64,000 nucleotides of DNA. Source: Cryptomeria japonica (Eukaryota > Streptophyta > Pinopsida > Cupressales > Cupressaceae). Every line of letters begins with the position of its first letter. Position 1 is the first letter of the stretch. The translations under genes and the position numbers were made by a program. The notes below the pieces were generated by a model. That model was not told where the DNA came from. It saw only the letters and a list, made by a program, of their open reading frames with translations, and did no database searches. Shown here piece by piece: positions 11,824 through 23,100 of this stretch. The stretch lies in assembly GCF_030272615.1 (NCBI RefSeq), contig NC_081406.1, forward strand, positions 400,224,939-400,288,938, read 5' to 3'.

Positions 11824-12889
11824 TGTTGGTATTTTGGTATGGTTTTGTCATTGATGTCAACACCTGCTAAAACACTAACACTTTGGAGATCCAGTAGCAT
11901 TCACCGGCAAGCAAGTAACTATTGCACAGTTACTGATATATGGTTCACCGGCAGGATATAATGATCACCGGCACTCGGAATTATGTGGAAGACACTTGGT
12001 GATGTCGAAGACATCGTTTGGACATCTTGTCCTAGAGTTATGTTCATCGGTATATTCATATTTGCATATTTGCTTTTACCGGCAAATAGGTCCAGGGTTA
12101 CCTAGGGTTACACCGACAGGTTTATCTTTTCGAGATCAGCATGGCACGCTATGGAGATGATTAATTATTGTTGTAAATGCATTAAGCCGACATGTTTAAT
12201 CAGTTATTGCATCGGATATTATATTGTTTGTAAAATGTTTTTATTGTAATATCTTGTAGAGTCGACCTACTAAAATTGGTCTTAGGTTATGGTATAAATG
12301 TAAGATCTTATTTGTAAGATCAAATGTGGAATGCGAGAAAAAGAATTGTGTGAAGGTATATGCGAGATTAAGCAGAGCTATACATGAAGACATCATTTGA
12401 AGGTGAAGCTAGGTTTTTGTGAAAGCATATCAGCATTACACTGGTACTGAATCCAGCATATGAAGATTCTATTTTGTGCAGTACATTCTTATTGGATTTA
12501 ACCATCCAACTGTAGTCAATGTGACTCCCATTTTGTGATTGAGTAGTGAGCTCCAGGCTGTTGGCCTTTCTGCATGTGCAGACCCCATTTATGTACACTT
12601 ACTATATGCAGTAGTATCATCTGATTGTGGGTAAGGTTTCCCACCATGGTTTTTCCCCTTACAGGGTTTCCACGTACAAATATTGGTGTTATGTGTTGTG
12701 GATGACTTTATGTTTATGTTTCATGCATTAATCTTTACCGGTATAGCAATTAACTGTTAACATTGTCTACCGGCATACTTAATTGGTTTACTGATATTAA
12801 GCATTAAGTTGGTTAAGTTGTTTTTGGTTTGAAATTTGTTGACAACTTATTAGCCCCCCCCCCCTCTCAGTTGTCTCCGGGACCTAACA
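11824..12889 (+). mobile_element. Solo LTR of a Sirevirus-like Ty1/copia family
   Basis: It starts TGTTGGTATTTTGG and ends CGGGACCTAACA. It is flanked by AAATT (11819-11823) and AAATC (12890-12894), a near-perfect 5-base target duplication, and there is no internal region, so it is a solo LTR. A TATA-like TATAAAT lies at 12293-12299. The LTR carries many ACCGGCA/ACCGGTA motifs and a long poly-C run about 35 bases from its 3' end. The same start recurs at 63633 and related ends in antisense at 44459, so the family is present three times. The Sirevirus assignment rests on the copy at 44459-47003. Confidence 0.8.
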
Positions 12890-14918
12890 AAATCTACGTT
12901 CCAACACTACCACAGACCCAGATCTACAATTTCATGCAAAGTTGTTGATCATTTTTGTGTCAACCTTAGCCATGCAAACAAATGATTTGAGATATCTTCA
13001 CTGGCTAAAAACCTTGTTAAAATCCCTAAGGCCTAAAACTCTAAACCCTTAAGGCTTTTGCCTTAACCTTTTTCGGCCTTATTCTTTTCCTTTATTGACC
13101 GGCATGGGTGGTCATTTCACTTAAGTTTACCGGCTGGAGGGTCCCTCTTCATGGCGGGACTAACCCCTTTCACCTGCTACCGGTTGGTAGAAGTTTTTTT
13201 TTTATCGCTCATTGCACAGTTGGGAACTTTCCACTTTTGTTCCCTACTGCAATTGTTCTACTTTCATGCAAAACTACGATGAGCGATATGGTCGGGAAGA
13301 AAAGAAGTTGTTAATGTTGGAGTTTTCTTGTCTCTCTTTCCTTGCAAACTGGAACAATGCTACATTCGGCGACTGTTCCACTTTCCTGCGACACGCCCAT
13401 GAGCGATGTGGCCAATGATATGAAGGAAGGGTTGTTATCATTGTTTTGCAGCAATCACGAACTGGGTCCCACCCTTGGCTGCGATACAACGAGGAGGGCT
13501 CATGGTGGGGGGCCTTTACGAAATGGTGACGGGTCATTGGCGATGAAAGGTAAAGAAAATATTATCGTTGTTTCGCAAAGAGGAAGACCATTGGCAAGGT
13601 CCACCTTGTGAAACTGTGATGCGGCCAAGGCAAGGTTAAGTAAAATGTTATTGACATTTCACAGTAGTCAGAAACAATGTTACATCCTTGGCTATGAAAT
13701 AGCGATGACGCTCGTGGGGCCAGCTGATTTAATAGTTAATCGAGGTCGCTCGATTTCATTAAAGAGCTAGATCAATGACCATATTTTAAACTTATTTTAT
13801 GAGGTTTTTAAAGACCTCGTGGCTCAATCCTTGTCATCCACTTGTGCACAAAGAGGAGGATCGAGTGACCCGATTTCAAACCTAGAGAGTGCATCAAATT
13901 TCAAATTTTGTTGCCCGAAGTGGTTGTCAACTTAATGGGTTGAAAATCAGTTTTTGCTCCTATCAATGGCCCAAATCAAATTAGATTTATCCCAACCACT
14001 TTTAGGCAGTCTTCGTTACTCGACCATGACTTTGCAGAGGATTTTCATACGTGGACCTTGCCCATTTGTTGCAGAATGGAGACTTTTGGGCCAATAGAGG
14101 ACATTCAGATGCCATTTATGCAGGATTCTCCCTTTTTTCAGGGATTGTTGCTCTTTCCCAATTCTAGGCGATTTCTTCAGACACACAACAATTAGATCAA
14201 TCCATCTGATCTAATCCTCTCTTTTTTGTAACATAACCCTAGCTGGTGAGGGTTTCTGAGCCTATTGTTTTCATTTGAGTTATGCCTGATCTATAAAGAC
14301 AAATTTTGTAACTCTTTCCAAGGGTCCTCTCCCCGTTTCTCTCATAGAAACTCATACTTTCTGCAACTATAAACTTTGTCTTGCCTTTATATCAATAAAA
14401 TTGTTTGTCTCACCTCTTTTCAATTCAAATATTCTTTGTAATGCATTTTACCTATTTATCTAAATGTGTTATTTTCTGATTCTTAGTTTATGTGATTGTG
14501 TTAACACCCTTGTAGACGTTGTCTGTGAATTGTTTTTAGTTCCTCTCTTCGTCTTACAGGATTCTAACCTTTGCATGTTCTTAGGGAGATGATTAGGATA
14601 GGAATTTGTGCATATTTTTGGGTAGTTTTCATTGATGTCTTGTGCAGTTATGGGCAACGAGGATCAACTTTCAATCTAGGTGCATCACCTTTTTTCTCTT
14701 TTAGCATCCCTTCTCCCCTTTTCCCCTTAAATCATTAGAATAGGTTTTATAAGTGTTGGGTTGGTCCAACACTGCACCCTGATTGATAAGGAAGTTGCCC
14801 TTCTCCGAAGACTCAACCTCACATGCACAAGGTCCCACACTTGGAGGTTGTTTTCATGTTTCACAAGGTTGTTGAGCACAAGTGTTCAACAAGGGAGCAA
14901 ACTTTTGTGACAACAGTT
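12890..14918 (+). mobile_element. Eroded LTR and leader sequence ending at a Tat-type primer site
   Basis: After the solo LTR the older sequence resumes and then passes into an LTR-like block that ends ...ACAACA at about 14915, just before the primer-site-like sequence at 14921. CTATAAAG at about 14290 could be its TATA box. The start of this LTR could not be located. Several short frames (13108-13611) are not conserved and look random. Confidence 0.45.
13225..13714 (+). repeat. Degenerate tandem repeat, about 120-base period
   Basis: TTGTTCTACTTTCATGC at 13253 and CTGTTCCACTTTCCTGC at 13372 head two similar units, each followed by GATGAGCGATATGG or CATGAGCGATGTGG. A third partial unit with GAAACAATGTTACA and TAGCGATGACG follows near 13660-13705. 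Such arrays are common inside LTRs or 3' UTRs of Ty3/gypsy elements. Confidence 0.45.
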
Positions 14919-14920
14919 TT

Positions 14921-14938
14921 TGGCATGCTCGGTGGGAC
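14921..14938 (+). other. Primer-site region of a Tat-like element
   Basis: TGGCATGCTCGGTGGGAC directly follows ACAACA plus a T-run. It differs by one base from the site of element A (24369-24386). It marks the 5' LTR/internal junction of another Tat-like copy whose coding part is not recognisable downstream. Confidence 0.6.
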
Positions 14939-15833
14939 TCGTTTTCAACTTATATGCTAAAGATTCAATGTTGTTCTTAGCATTCTAGCCTTTGGAGGCC
15001 ATTACCATTCAAGCACTTGGCAACTCCAATGGCAGATCTAGGTGAACTCACAAAACTGGTTCCCACTTTTTGACCAACTTTGACACTTAGATGAACATTT
15101 TGAAAAAACCTTCACTTTCTGACACCTATAACTTTTAAACCATTAAGAATTTGAAAATGATGTAAACTATTGATTTGTAACATCTTCTTTATAGATTCTA
15201 AATATATTTTTTTCAATTTTTTGTTGAATAAAATTTTATTGATTTTTCCATCTCCCTCAAAAAGTAGTTTTTTACAGCAAACAACATTTTTTAAGAGTGA
15301 TGTGCATCCCGAAATGCATAATTTTTTTTCTATAAATGATAAAAACTTAATTCTTTTGAATTTTGTTTTGTAACATCAATACCCAGGGAATGTAGTTGGT
15401 TTGATAGTGATATGTTGAATATTTTTCATTTTATTAAGTTTTGAAGTCTGACTAAGTATAATTAGATATAGGTGTATGTTTGAACACGTAACTTGTTCTA
15501 TATATATCAAAATTCAATGTTATTTTTTTGTTAGAAAGAAAACATAAATACCTAGTGCATAGATATTTTTTAGAATTTTTTTGAATTAATTTACTATTTT
15601 TCCCAATGCATTGAACAAAGAAGTTCATGTTCAGTGAAAAACCTACATTCATAAGAAATAAAATTAAATAATCAATGAAATTAAATATATTAAAAATTAT
15701 ACTATTTGGAAAACTTATAATAAGGATTGAATACTTAAAAAATAAAACTTTTAAATGAATTCATTTGACCCCCCAAAAGCTAATGTAAAATTGGTTTTTT
15801 ATCAGCATTTGATAGATGCAAAGTGTAACGCCC
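14939..15833. other. AT-rich stretch without recognised genes
   Basis: A short frame starting MADLGELTKL at about 15029 could be the relic of a gag start, but it stops after 14 codons. The remainder is very AT-rich with no domain match on either strand. Confidence 0.5.
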
Positions 15834-16178
15834 CGCCAAGGACCCCCAGAGTAACAACAACTAATAACTCAAATACATAGCAAATGAATTTTATTTTTTT
15901 AAAAGGGAAACATAACACGTCAACCATCTTTAACTGAATACAACACTAAGCAAACACATTACACCACTTAGAAGAAATCATAACAATATTTAGCAGAAGA
16001 CAAACACATCACGTAATAGAACTCTAAGGGTTCCCTAACGTCACTACTAACAACATTCACTATCATATGTCAATCATATAACTCATCACATAAAGATCTA
16101 CACTAGGTTCATTTTGAAACACCAAATGAAAGATTCCTATGATAACCTTCATTGAGAAATAAGAAAATATATGTTTTG
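15834..16178 (+). mobile_element. Truncated LTR fragment starting TGTAACGCCCC
   Basis: TGTAACGCCCCGCCAAGG at 15834 is a typical start of plant Ty3/gypsy LTRs. The block runs to the LTR of element C at 16179, which has apparently cut into it. I did not find its other half after 22426. Confidence 0.4.
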
Positions 16179-17339
16179 TGTCATAAAATTGCGCCTCCTG
16201 CAATTTTAACCATATTTGAAGTCCTCACCTTGGTGACGACATCCTCCTTCCTATCCAAGACCTATTTCTATATTTTCACCCCTTATCCCCTTCCTATTTG
16301 AGCCCTGAGATACCCTCAAGACCCTGTCCAGGCCCCAAGATAGGGCAGGACAGGGGTGTGGCGCCCCTGTCCCACCCTCTTAGGGTGGCCCCATCTACAC
16401 TTTGAGATCCTAAATCTCCTCAATGTTGGTCTTTTATGAGATGAATTAATCTTCAAGAGGTATGTATAAAAGGGAATTGTTTTTCTCATTTTCATAAGAA
16501 GGAGGAATGGGAGGCGAATTTCAAATGAAGGGATGATAAGCAAGCATAGGCAAAGATATACATCATCAAGCATTCAAGAATTCAAGTCTTCTTTCTTCAT
16601 GTGTCTTCTTCATTCATCCATTGGAGCAACATTACAACATTCATTTGCAAGTATGTGTATGTGTTAGGGTTTTGTCATGTTATATGCCATTTCATGCAAC
16701 ACTTGTGATTACATTCAAGAAGCAAAGCAATCATCATCAACAAGTTGTAGATCTACAAGGTGTACATTTCCATTATTTACATTCAAGCATTTGCAATTAC
16801 TTTCTTTCAAGGTTGATTCCTCAACCGGGGTTTGACTGAGGCAAACCTCTATCCACAACTCATTTTCCTCTCTTTTCTATGTGTAGGTTGTAGGTGCACA
16901 ACTGTAATTGTAGGTTTGGGCTTCATTTGCAGAGATGGAAAAACCCTTTTCGCTTCGCGGATTTTGTGGAGGACCTTGTACATTCCAGCCATAGTCCTAA
17001 TGACTTTTTTCCAATTTTGCAGGGTAGATCTGTATCAATCTAATTAGCTTGGATCTGAAGTTACAGCGCAATCCTGAACTTGTAGCTCCTCATTTCACTC
17101 ATTTTCTCTCTCTTTTTCACATAGTCAACAAGTCAACCTTCTCATTTACAAAAGAGGGTAAATCACACTTCAACCCTTGCAATCCACTTGGAATTTACAT
17201 CCTTGTTTCCCTTGTATTTGGATCTAGTGGATTCAAGCCCCTCTTTTGAATGTACGGTTCCTCCAAGTGAAAATCATCCTAGTGGCTTCCTTTCTCTCTC
17301 CTAGGTGGGGAGTCACTAGGATCCAATTTTTCACTTTAC
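16179..17339 (+). repeat. 5' LTR of element C
   Basis: It matches 21289-22426 along its length. A TATA-like TATAAAA lies at 16465-16471. It has about 26 bases (near 16378-16404) that are missing from the 3' LTR. A primer-site-like TTGGTGAATCC follows at about 17344, too diverged to name the tRNA. Confidence 0.85.
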
Positions 17340-17994
17340 TTTTTGGTGAATCCAATGTCCTACACATTAATTTTGATTTCTCATTATTAGATCTGATTAA
17401 ATGTAATTTGGATTTCAAATTTTCATTTTCAAGTTTGATCTATTTGCAAATTTTAGAGGTTAATTGCATAAAAACCTTAATTTTTCATTCTGAGAAAATT
17501 AAGCTGGTGAAGTGTAAAATTTTAATTACTTGTTTCAAATCTGATTTTTATTTCAAAATTGCAATTGAAATCTGTCTCTTTATTCTGAAAACTCAGTGGT
17601 TAAATCATAAAACCCTAATTTTTAAGATTTTTCTATTTTTGACCTTTGACTGCAAATTTGACCAACCTAGACATCTCCAAATCAGCTGTTTTTTTGGATT
17701 CCGCAATAATATCATAATACCTATCATCCCTGAAAAATTCAAAAAAAAGTTGGTCGGACCGTGTGCACTTTCGCCACTGTTCTCAGTTTTTTTCTCGAAA
17801 TTTTAGGAGACGGAATTGCCTGTGTTTTTCTGCTTAAATCCATAAAATTGGCGTACTTTATCAATTTTAACACCCTCTAAGGTCGAACACAAATTCAAAT
17901 TCAAATTTCAAATTTGCAGTTCAAATTCCATTTCCCCTCCTTTATTAAATTTTCTATGCATGTATGGGTGAATATTATTCTTGTTTGATCATCA

Positions 17995-19217
17995 ATGAAT
18001 ATGGAGTTCTTATCTTATTTTGCTAATTCAATTTCGAGTTACATTAAAGATGTTCGTGGTGTTCCCTTTCATGCATATGATGATAATTTGGTTCCCCCTT
18101 TCATTCGTAGCTATGATTTACCTTCTCCCAAAATTGATCTCATTAATGAGGGCACATTGGTGCAACAAGGGAATATGGACACTTCTTTCAAAGATCTCCC
18201 TCCTAAAGATGAATCTTTGGAGAATTGTGTTCCTTCTTCTCCTAAAAACTACCTCCCTCATAAGGATTATTTGGTGCAAGAGGATGATATTATGGCTACT
18301 TATCCTAATGATACCAAACCTTCTTTTCATGATCTTTCCTCTAAAGATGAAGCATTAATTACATATAATAGTCCTTTTTCTAATGAGTGTCTTGAACATA
18401 AAGATACCTTAGAACAAGAGGATTATATTATTTCTCATCATAATTCTCTCTCTCCCAAAAATCAAAAGCCTAACAAAAATCAAATCAATTTCATTCATGT
18501 TCCTACGAAACCAAAAATTCTTCTTGATTATCATGTTGTGCCTTACAAATATACTAATGAGGTAATTGATGATAACATAAGTGAAGCATCATATGCTTTC
18601 TTAGTTCCTACAATCCTCTCTTCAATTCACTCAAATACCCCATCTCCTACCAACGAAGTTCCTAAAGAAGAACTCTTAGAGGGTGATTGGGGTCTTTAGA
18701 TTTTACTCCTACTTTTTCTAGAAAGTCTAAGATGCCTAAATTTCATGTTCCAAATTTTTCTCTTAACACAAATCTTGAAATTGATTGGGACTCTTTAAAC
18801 TCAAATCCCATTCCCCCTAAGAGTGAACCCTATTTTGAACACACACATGGATGCAATGGCCAAATGCTTGAATATGAGCGACAAAGTCATGAGAAATTAC
18901 ACTTTCCTTGGTCCACATCTTCTTCTCCATTGTCTTGTAAATCCACACCTTCTCATTCTAATTTTGAGTTACAACAAGAAAATGTGTTGACCAATCTTCT
19001 CGATTTCAAATTAATATTTCCTCTTTGTCGTAAACAAAGAAGAAAACATAAACAACATTCTCAGATTTCTTCTTTTTGTAAATATCATCAAACCCATGGC
19101 CATTCTACTAATGAGTGTCAAGCTTTGAAAACGCAAATACAACATTGCATTTATTCAGGCATTTTAAAAATAACATTTGACAAAGAATGGCCTATTCATC
19201 ATGATCATTTAAAATAA
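17995..19217 (+). pseudogene. Gag-like protein of element C, split by one frameshift
   Basis: The first frame (17995-18699, 234 codons) starts MNMEFLSYFAN and is acidic and Pro/Ser/Asp-rich, with repeated PPKDESL / SSKDEAL-like phrases. The second frame (to 19217) overlaps its end at 18687-18699 and ends with FCKYHQTHGHSTNEC (about 19074-19118). That is a C-x2-H-x4-H-x4-C motif like the Gag knuckle of Tat/Athila elements. A single-base shift at about 18690 (WG|LDFTPTF) would join them, so one protein of about 405 residues is likely. I see no classic retrotransposon Gag core, so its N-terminal role is unknown. Confidence 0.6.
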
Positions 19218-19387
19218 CATTCAAGTTCCTATTATGTTGCTCCTCACTATGTGACATAGTTAGCCTACTTATTGGGGGCTCTTTGTCATTCGTGGTGGTA
19301 CAATTTCAGGTGAAATCTGTACTTAGTGAGCAACATAATAGTCTATTTATTTTTGCCTCTATGCTTGGGGGGCAAGAATGTTCCTTT

Positions 19388-20600
19388 TTTTCTTTCTAAG
19401 GTTTCACTATTTTCTTTATGAAGTACATTATTCATAAACTTGATGTCCTTTCTGGCATGGAGCATTCCTTTATGCGAGCGCATGTCTGTTCCGTGAGTGG
19501 GATCTTCTCCTTGCTTGAAATTGTACATCTATTATGATTAATCCCTATTTAGAGAGATTTTGTGAACCTTCTTCTTCTTCTTTCTCTCTCTTTAAAAAAT
19601 TACCTCTTCTATTGTGTTATTCATAACTTGATATCCTTTCTTGAATGGAGTTATCCTTCATGCGAGCGCATGTTTGTTCCTTGGTTAGGATGTATTCCTT
19701 GCTTGAGACGGTACATCTTTCATGAGCAGTATCTCTCTAGAAGTTATGTAATTCTTCTCATTGTCCTACACTTGGGGGGCAATGATCTCTCTCCCTCTCT
19801 CTTTCTCTAAGGATCCACTTTTCCCTATTGTGTGGATGGTGTGAGCTTTATTACTTGATGTCATTCCTTGTGCGAAATTGTTGGTTGTTTTCTCAAGGAT
19901 TCTCTCTTATACAAGAGGTGTAAGTCCTTGATTACAACCTCTTTTCCACTTGGTAATGTACATCTACGATAAATTCACCCATCCCTCTTGAGGATAAACG
20001 TGAGTCATCCCTCATTAAGAATCCCTTTCACCTAGCAATAGGAGGAAGGATTGCATTCTTGTTCTCTTCTGCACTTCATTCCCGAAGATGTTATATTTGT
20101 CTAAGACAAATCCTCTTGGAGGTAGATGTCTTTTGAGCAAAGATCTCTTCTCCTCCAAGGATCTCCTTTACAGTTACAACAAGATATCTCTTTTCAACTA
20201 TCTTATCCTTGCTTGAAGAGTATTCCTTCTCTTGCTTGGATTTATGACATTGTTGCATAACGAATATCTTCTTTGTGATGAAGGTAGGTATCCTTGTTCT
20301 ACTTTCCTTAAGATATCAAAATCAACCTATGTTGACATCTTAAGGGGGGGGCACCCACACTGCTCCCTTGTATTATACTTCTCTCATGCATTGTACAGTG
20401 GGACATTCTTGGAACCAGAGGGAAGCTTCTTAGAGCAAGATGTCATCACTTTTCTCTTGTACAATGGGTCATTCTTGAAACCAGAGCACAAACTCTTAAA
20501 GCGAGATGATACCACTTTTTGCAAGGTGATTATTCTGGGAACCAGAGCACAAACTCTTAGAGTGAGATATCACACCTTTCTTGACACATGTACTATACAT
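19388..20600 (+). repeat. Repeat-rich 3' part of element C
   Basis: Two similar units at about 19388-19530 and 19589-19713 share CATTATTCATAA / GTTATTCATAA, then CTTTCTGGCATGGAG-like, then TGCGAGCGCATGT and a shared CTTGCTTGA...TACATCT end. Farther on, three units containing GGAACCAGAG / GAAACCAGAGCACAAACTC lie at about 20405, 20468 and 20537. Tandem repeats between the coding part and the 3' LTR are usual in Tat-type elements. Confidence 0.6.
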
Positions 20601-21268
20601 TCTATACAGGTTGTAGCACACTCGAGCATAGACTCCTATGAGGCGCTTCAAACCTCACTTGCACACACATGCGCTTGAGGTTGGATGGAACTAACGATGT
20701 TCCCACTCTCCTCTCTTACATGGATCACCCATACAAGCTCTGGGGGCTATATTTACATGTCCTTCTCTCCATGGATCACCTAGTTTTAGGGGTGAGATGT
20801 CCATGGTTTCTCTCTTGTTCGCCTTTCTTCTCATGGATCACCAAAGTGTGTATTCATGTTCTCTCTCTTCTTCCTCTCATGAACCCATAGTTTTGCTATT
20901 GATGGTTCATGGAAGATGTCATCTTTTCTCTTTTATGTGATCGCTTGTGTTTATGTGATGGCATTGTTCTTTGTGTCCTAATTAGTTGTTGAGATATCTG
21001 AGTATCGAGGTCTCTTCAGCTAGTTGGTTTGTTGTCTTGTGTATGTTGTGTGTCTTGTGAGCTTTGTTTTTGTTTCGTGTGTCTTGTTCCTTTTTGTTTT
21101 GTGTGCTCTTGCATATGTTTGAGTGAGTTAAGATCCTAAGATTGGGGGCTTGGTTCCTCAAGATTAGTGACATCTTATACTCCTTGTGATCTTGCTCCGC
21201 ATCTCTCATCTTCATCTCTCTCTTTCTTCTAATTTACTTGCAGTAGTGGTGTAAGCCATAATCCCGCT

Positions 21269-21288
21269 AAAGTGGGGGCTAAATGTAG
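21269..21288 (+). other. Polypurine tract of element C
   Basis: AAAGTGGGGGCTAAATGTAG sits directly before the 3' LTR, where plus-strand DNA synthesis would be primed. Confidence 0.7.
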
Positions 21289-22426
21289 TGTCATAAAATT
21301 GCGCCTCCTGTAATTTGAACCACATTTGAAGTCCTCACCTTGGCGACCACATCCTCCTTCCTAGCCAGACCTATTTTTGCATTTTCACCCCTTGTCCCCT
21401 TCTTGTTTGAGCCCTGAGATACCCTTCGGACCCTGTCTGGGCCATAAGATAGGGCAGGACAAGGGCATGGCGCCCCTGTCCCACCCTCAGGATCCTAAAT
21501 CTCCTCGATGTCGACCTTTTATGAGATGAATTATTATTCAAGAGGCATGTATAAAAGGGAGTTGGTTTACTCATTTGCATAAGAAGGAGGAATGGGATGC
21601 AAAATTCAAACAAAGGGATGATAAGCAAGCATAGGCGAAGATATACATCATCAAGCATTCAAGCATTCAAGTCTTCTTTCTTCATGTGTCTTCTTCATTC
21701 ATCCATTGGAGCAACATTACAACATTCATTTGCAAGTATGTGTATGTGTTAGGGTTTTGTCATGTTATATGCCATTTCATGCAACACTTGTGATTACATT
21801 CAGGAAGCAAAGCAATCATCATCAATAAGTTGCAGATCTACAAGGTATACATTTCCATTGTTTACATTCAAGCATTTGCAATTACTTTCTTTCAAGGTTG
21901 TTTCCTCAACTAGAGTTTGACTAAGGAAAACCCCTATTTACAACCCCTTTTCTTCTCTTTTATATGTGTAGGTTGCAGGTGCACAACTATAATTGCAGGT
22001 TTGAGCTTCATTTGCAGAGACGGAAAAACCCTTTTCGTTTCGTCGATTTTGTGGAGGACCATGTACAGTCCTGTCATGGTCCAGACGACTTTTCTCCAAA
22101 TTTGCAGGGCAGATTTGTATCAGTCTAATTAGCTCAGATCTGAAGTTACAACATGATCCCAAACTGGTAGTTCCTCATTTCACTCATTTTCTCTCTCTTT
22201 TCCACATAGTCAACAAATCAACTTTCTCATTTACAAAAGAGGGTAAATCACACTTCAACCCTTGCAATCCACTTGGAATTCACATCCTTGTTTCCCTTGG
22301 ATTTGGATCTAGTGGATTCAAGCCCCTCTTTTGAATGTAAAGTTCCTCCAAGTGAAAATCATCCTAGTGGCTTCCTTTCTCTCTCTTAGGTGGGGAGTCA
22401 CTAGGATCCAATTTTCCACTTTACAA
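21289..22426 (+). repeat. 3' LTR of element C
   Basis: It starts TGTCATAAAATTGCG directly after the purine tract and ends ...CCACTTTAC, as does the 5' copy. TATAAAA is at 21550-21556. Confidence 0.85.
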
Positions 22427-23100
22427 TATGTAATTCACATAATTACATTTATTTTAAAGATATCTATTGTTACCAATATATATAAATAGTTACACCATAT
22501 TAATGATCCTAAAACATATGAAATCCCCAAGAAATCCATTCTACCCACCTTTTATTTCACGGATGGAAGGTACAATAAACATGATGTAATAAATGATTTA
22601 GCATTTGATTCAAATCTTGAAGCTCAAGTACCACGGGGAACGACTATATCGTCGCAAAGGAGATTAGGGCTGCAACCCAGATAGTTCAGGGATTTCAGGC
22701 ATAATGATAGGTTGAGATTCTTTGCGAATCCAGGTTTCAGAGCATGGACGAAACCTAAGTGGGTTTGGGAGGATCAGAACAGAGTGTCAGGGTTTGGTAC
22801 AAATTCTATGACACACGACAAATGGAGAGGATTGTCCTCGACCCAGAAGTGATCATCACTTCAACCACAACATTCACAGTTCCAATATGGCAAGTGCCAA
22901 AATGGATTGGCAGAAGATCCGTGACAAGGAATGGAGGCCGAAGAAGATTCCTAGATCGAAGCCGATGAAAAAGGTAAAACCTAAACCTGTGGAATCCCAA
23001 AAGTTGTCCTTCCTGGATTGCAAAAGTTGGAATGATTCAGTGGCATTTTTTAGAGATAGGGTTTTGTTTTTTCTAAAATGCTTTGGGGATTGGTCGACTG
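22427..23100 (+). other. Short non-element segment between C and A
   Basis: This may be the original target DNA or an older repeat. A small frame (22887-23105) starts MASAKMDWQKIRDKEW and is Lys/Pro-rich, but I recognise no domain and it runs into the LTR of element A. I do not call it a gene. Confidence 0.4.

Larger units (their letters stand above)
16179..22426 (+). mobile_element. Element C: non-autonomous LTR retrotransposon with a gag-like ORF and no pol
   Basis: Direct repeats of about 1.15 kb (16179-17339 and 21289-22426), both starting TGTCATAAAATTGCG, flank about 3.95 kb of internal sequence. That sequence has a gag-like frame (17995-19217), a repeat-rich 3' part (19388-20600) and a purine tract with a GGGGG core right before the second LTR. 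No protease, reverse transcriptase or integrase motif is present on either strand. It would need proteins in trans. The Gag zinc motif (C-x2-H-x4-H-x4-C) matches that of elements A and B, so a Tat-like helper is plausible. A clean target duplication was not found; AATATG-like sequence occurs near both sides. Confidence 0.82.

Noticed and set aside
17246-17806. 186-codon frame spanning the end of the element C LTR
   Set aside because: It crosses the LTR border into AT-rich leader, has no domain, and the equivalent position in the 3' LTR is not open beyond the border.
16316-21658. Similar antisense open frames in both LTRs of element C (MLDDVYLCLCLLIIP and MLDDVYLRLCLLIIP)
   Set aside because: They are conserved because the LTRs are direct repeats. 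No domain is present, and the second copy has a length change altering the C-terminus.
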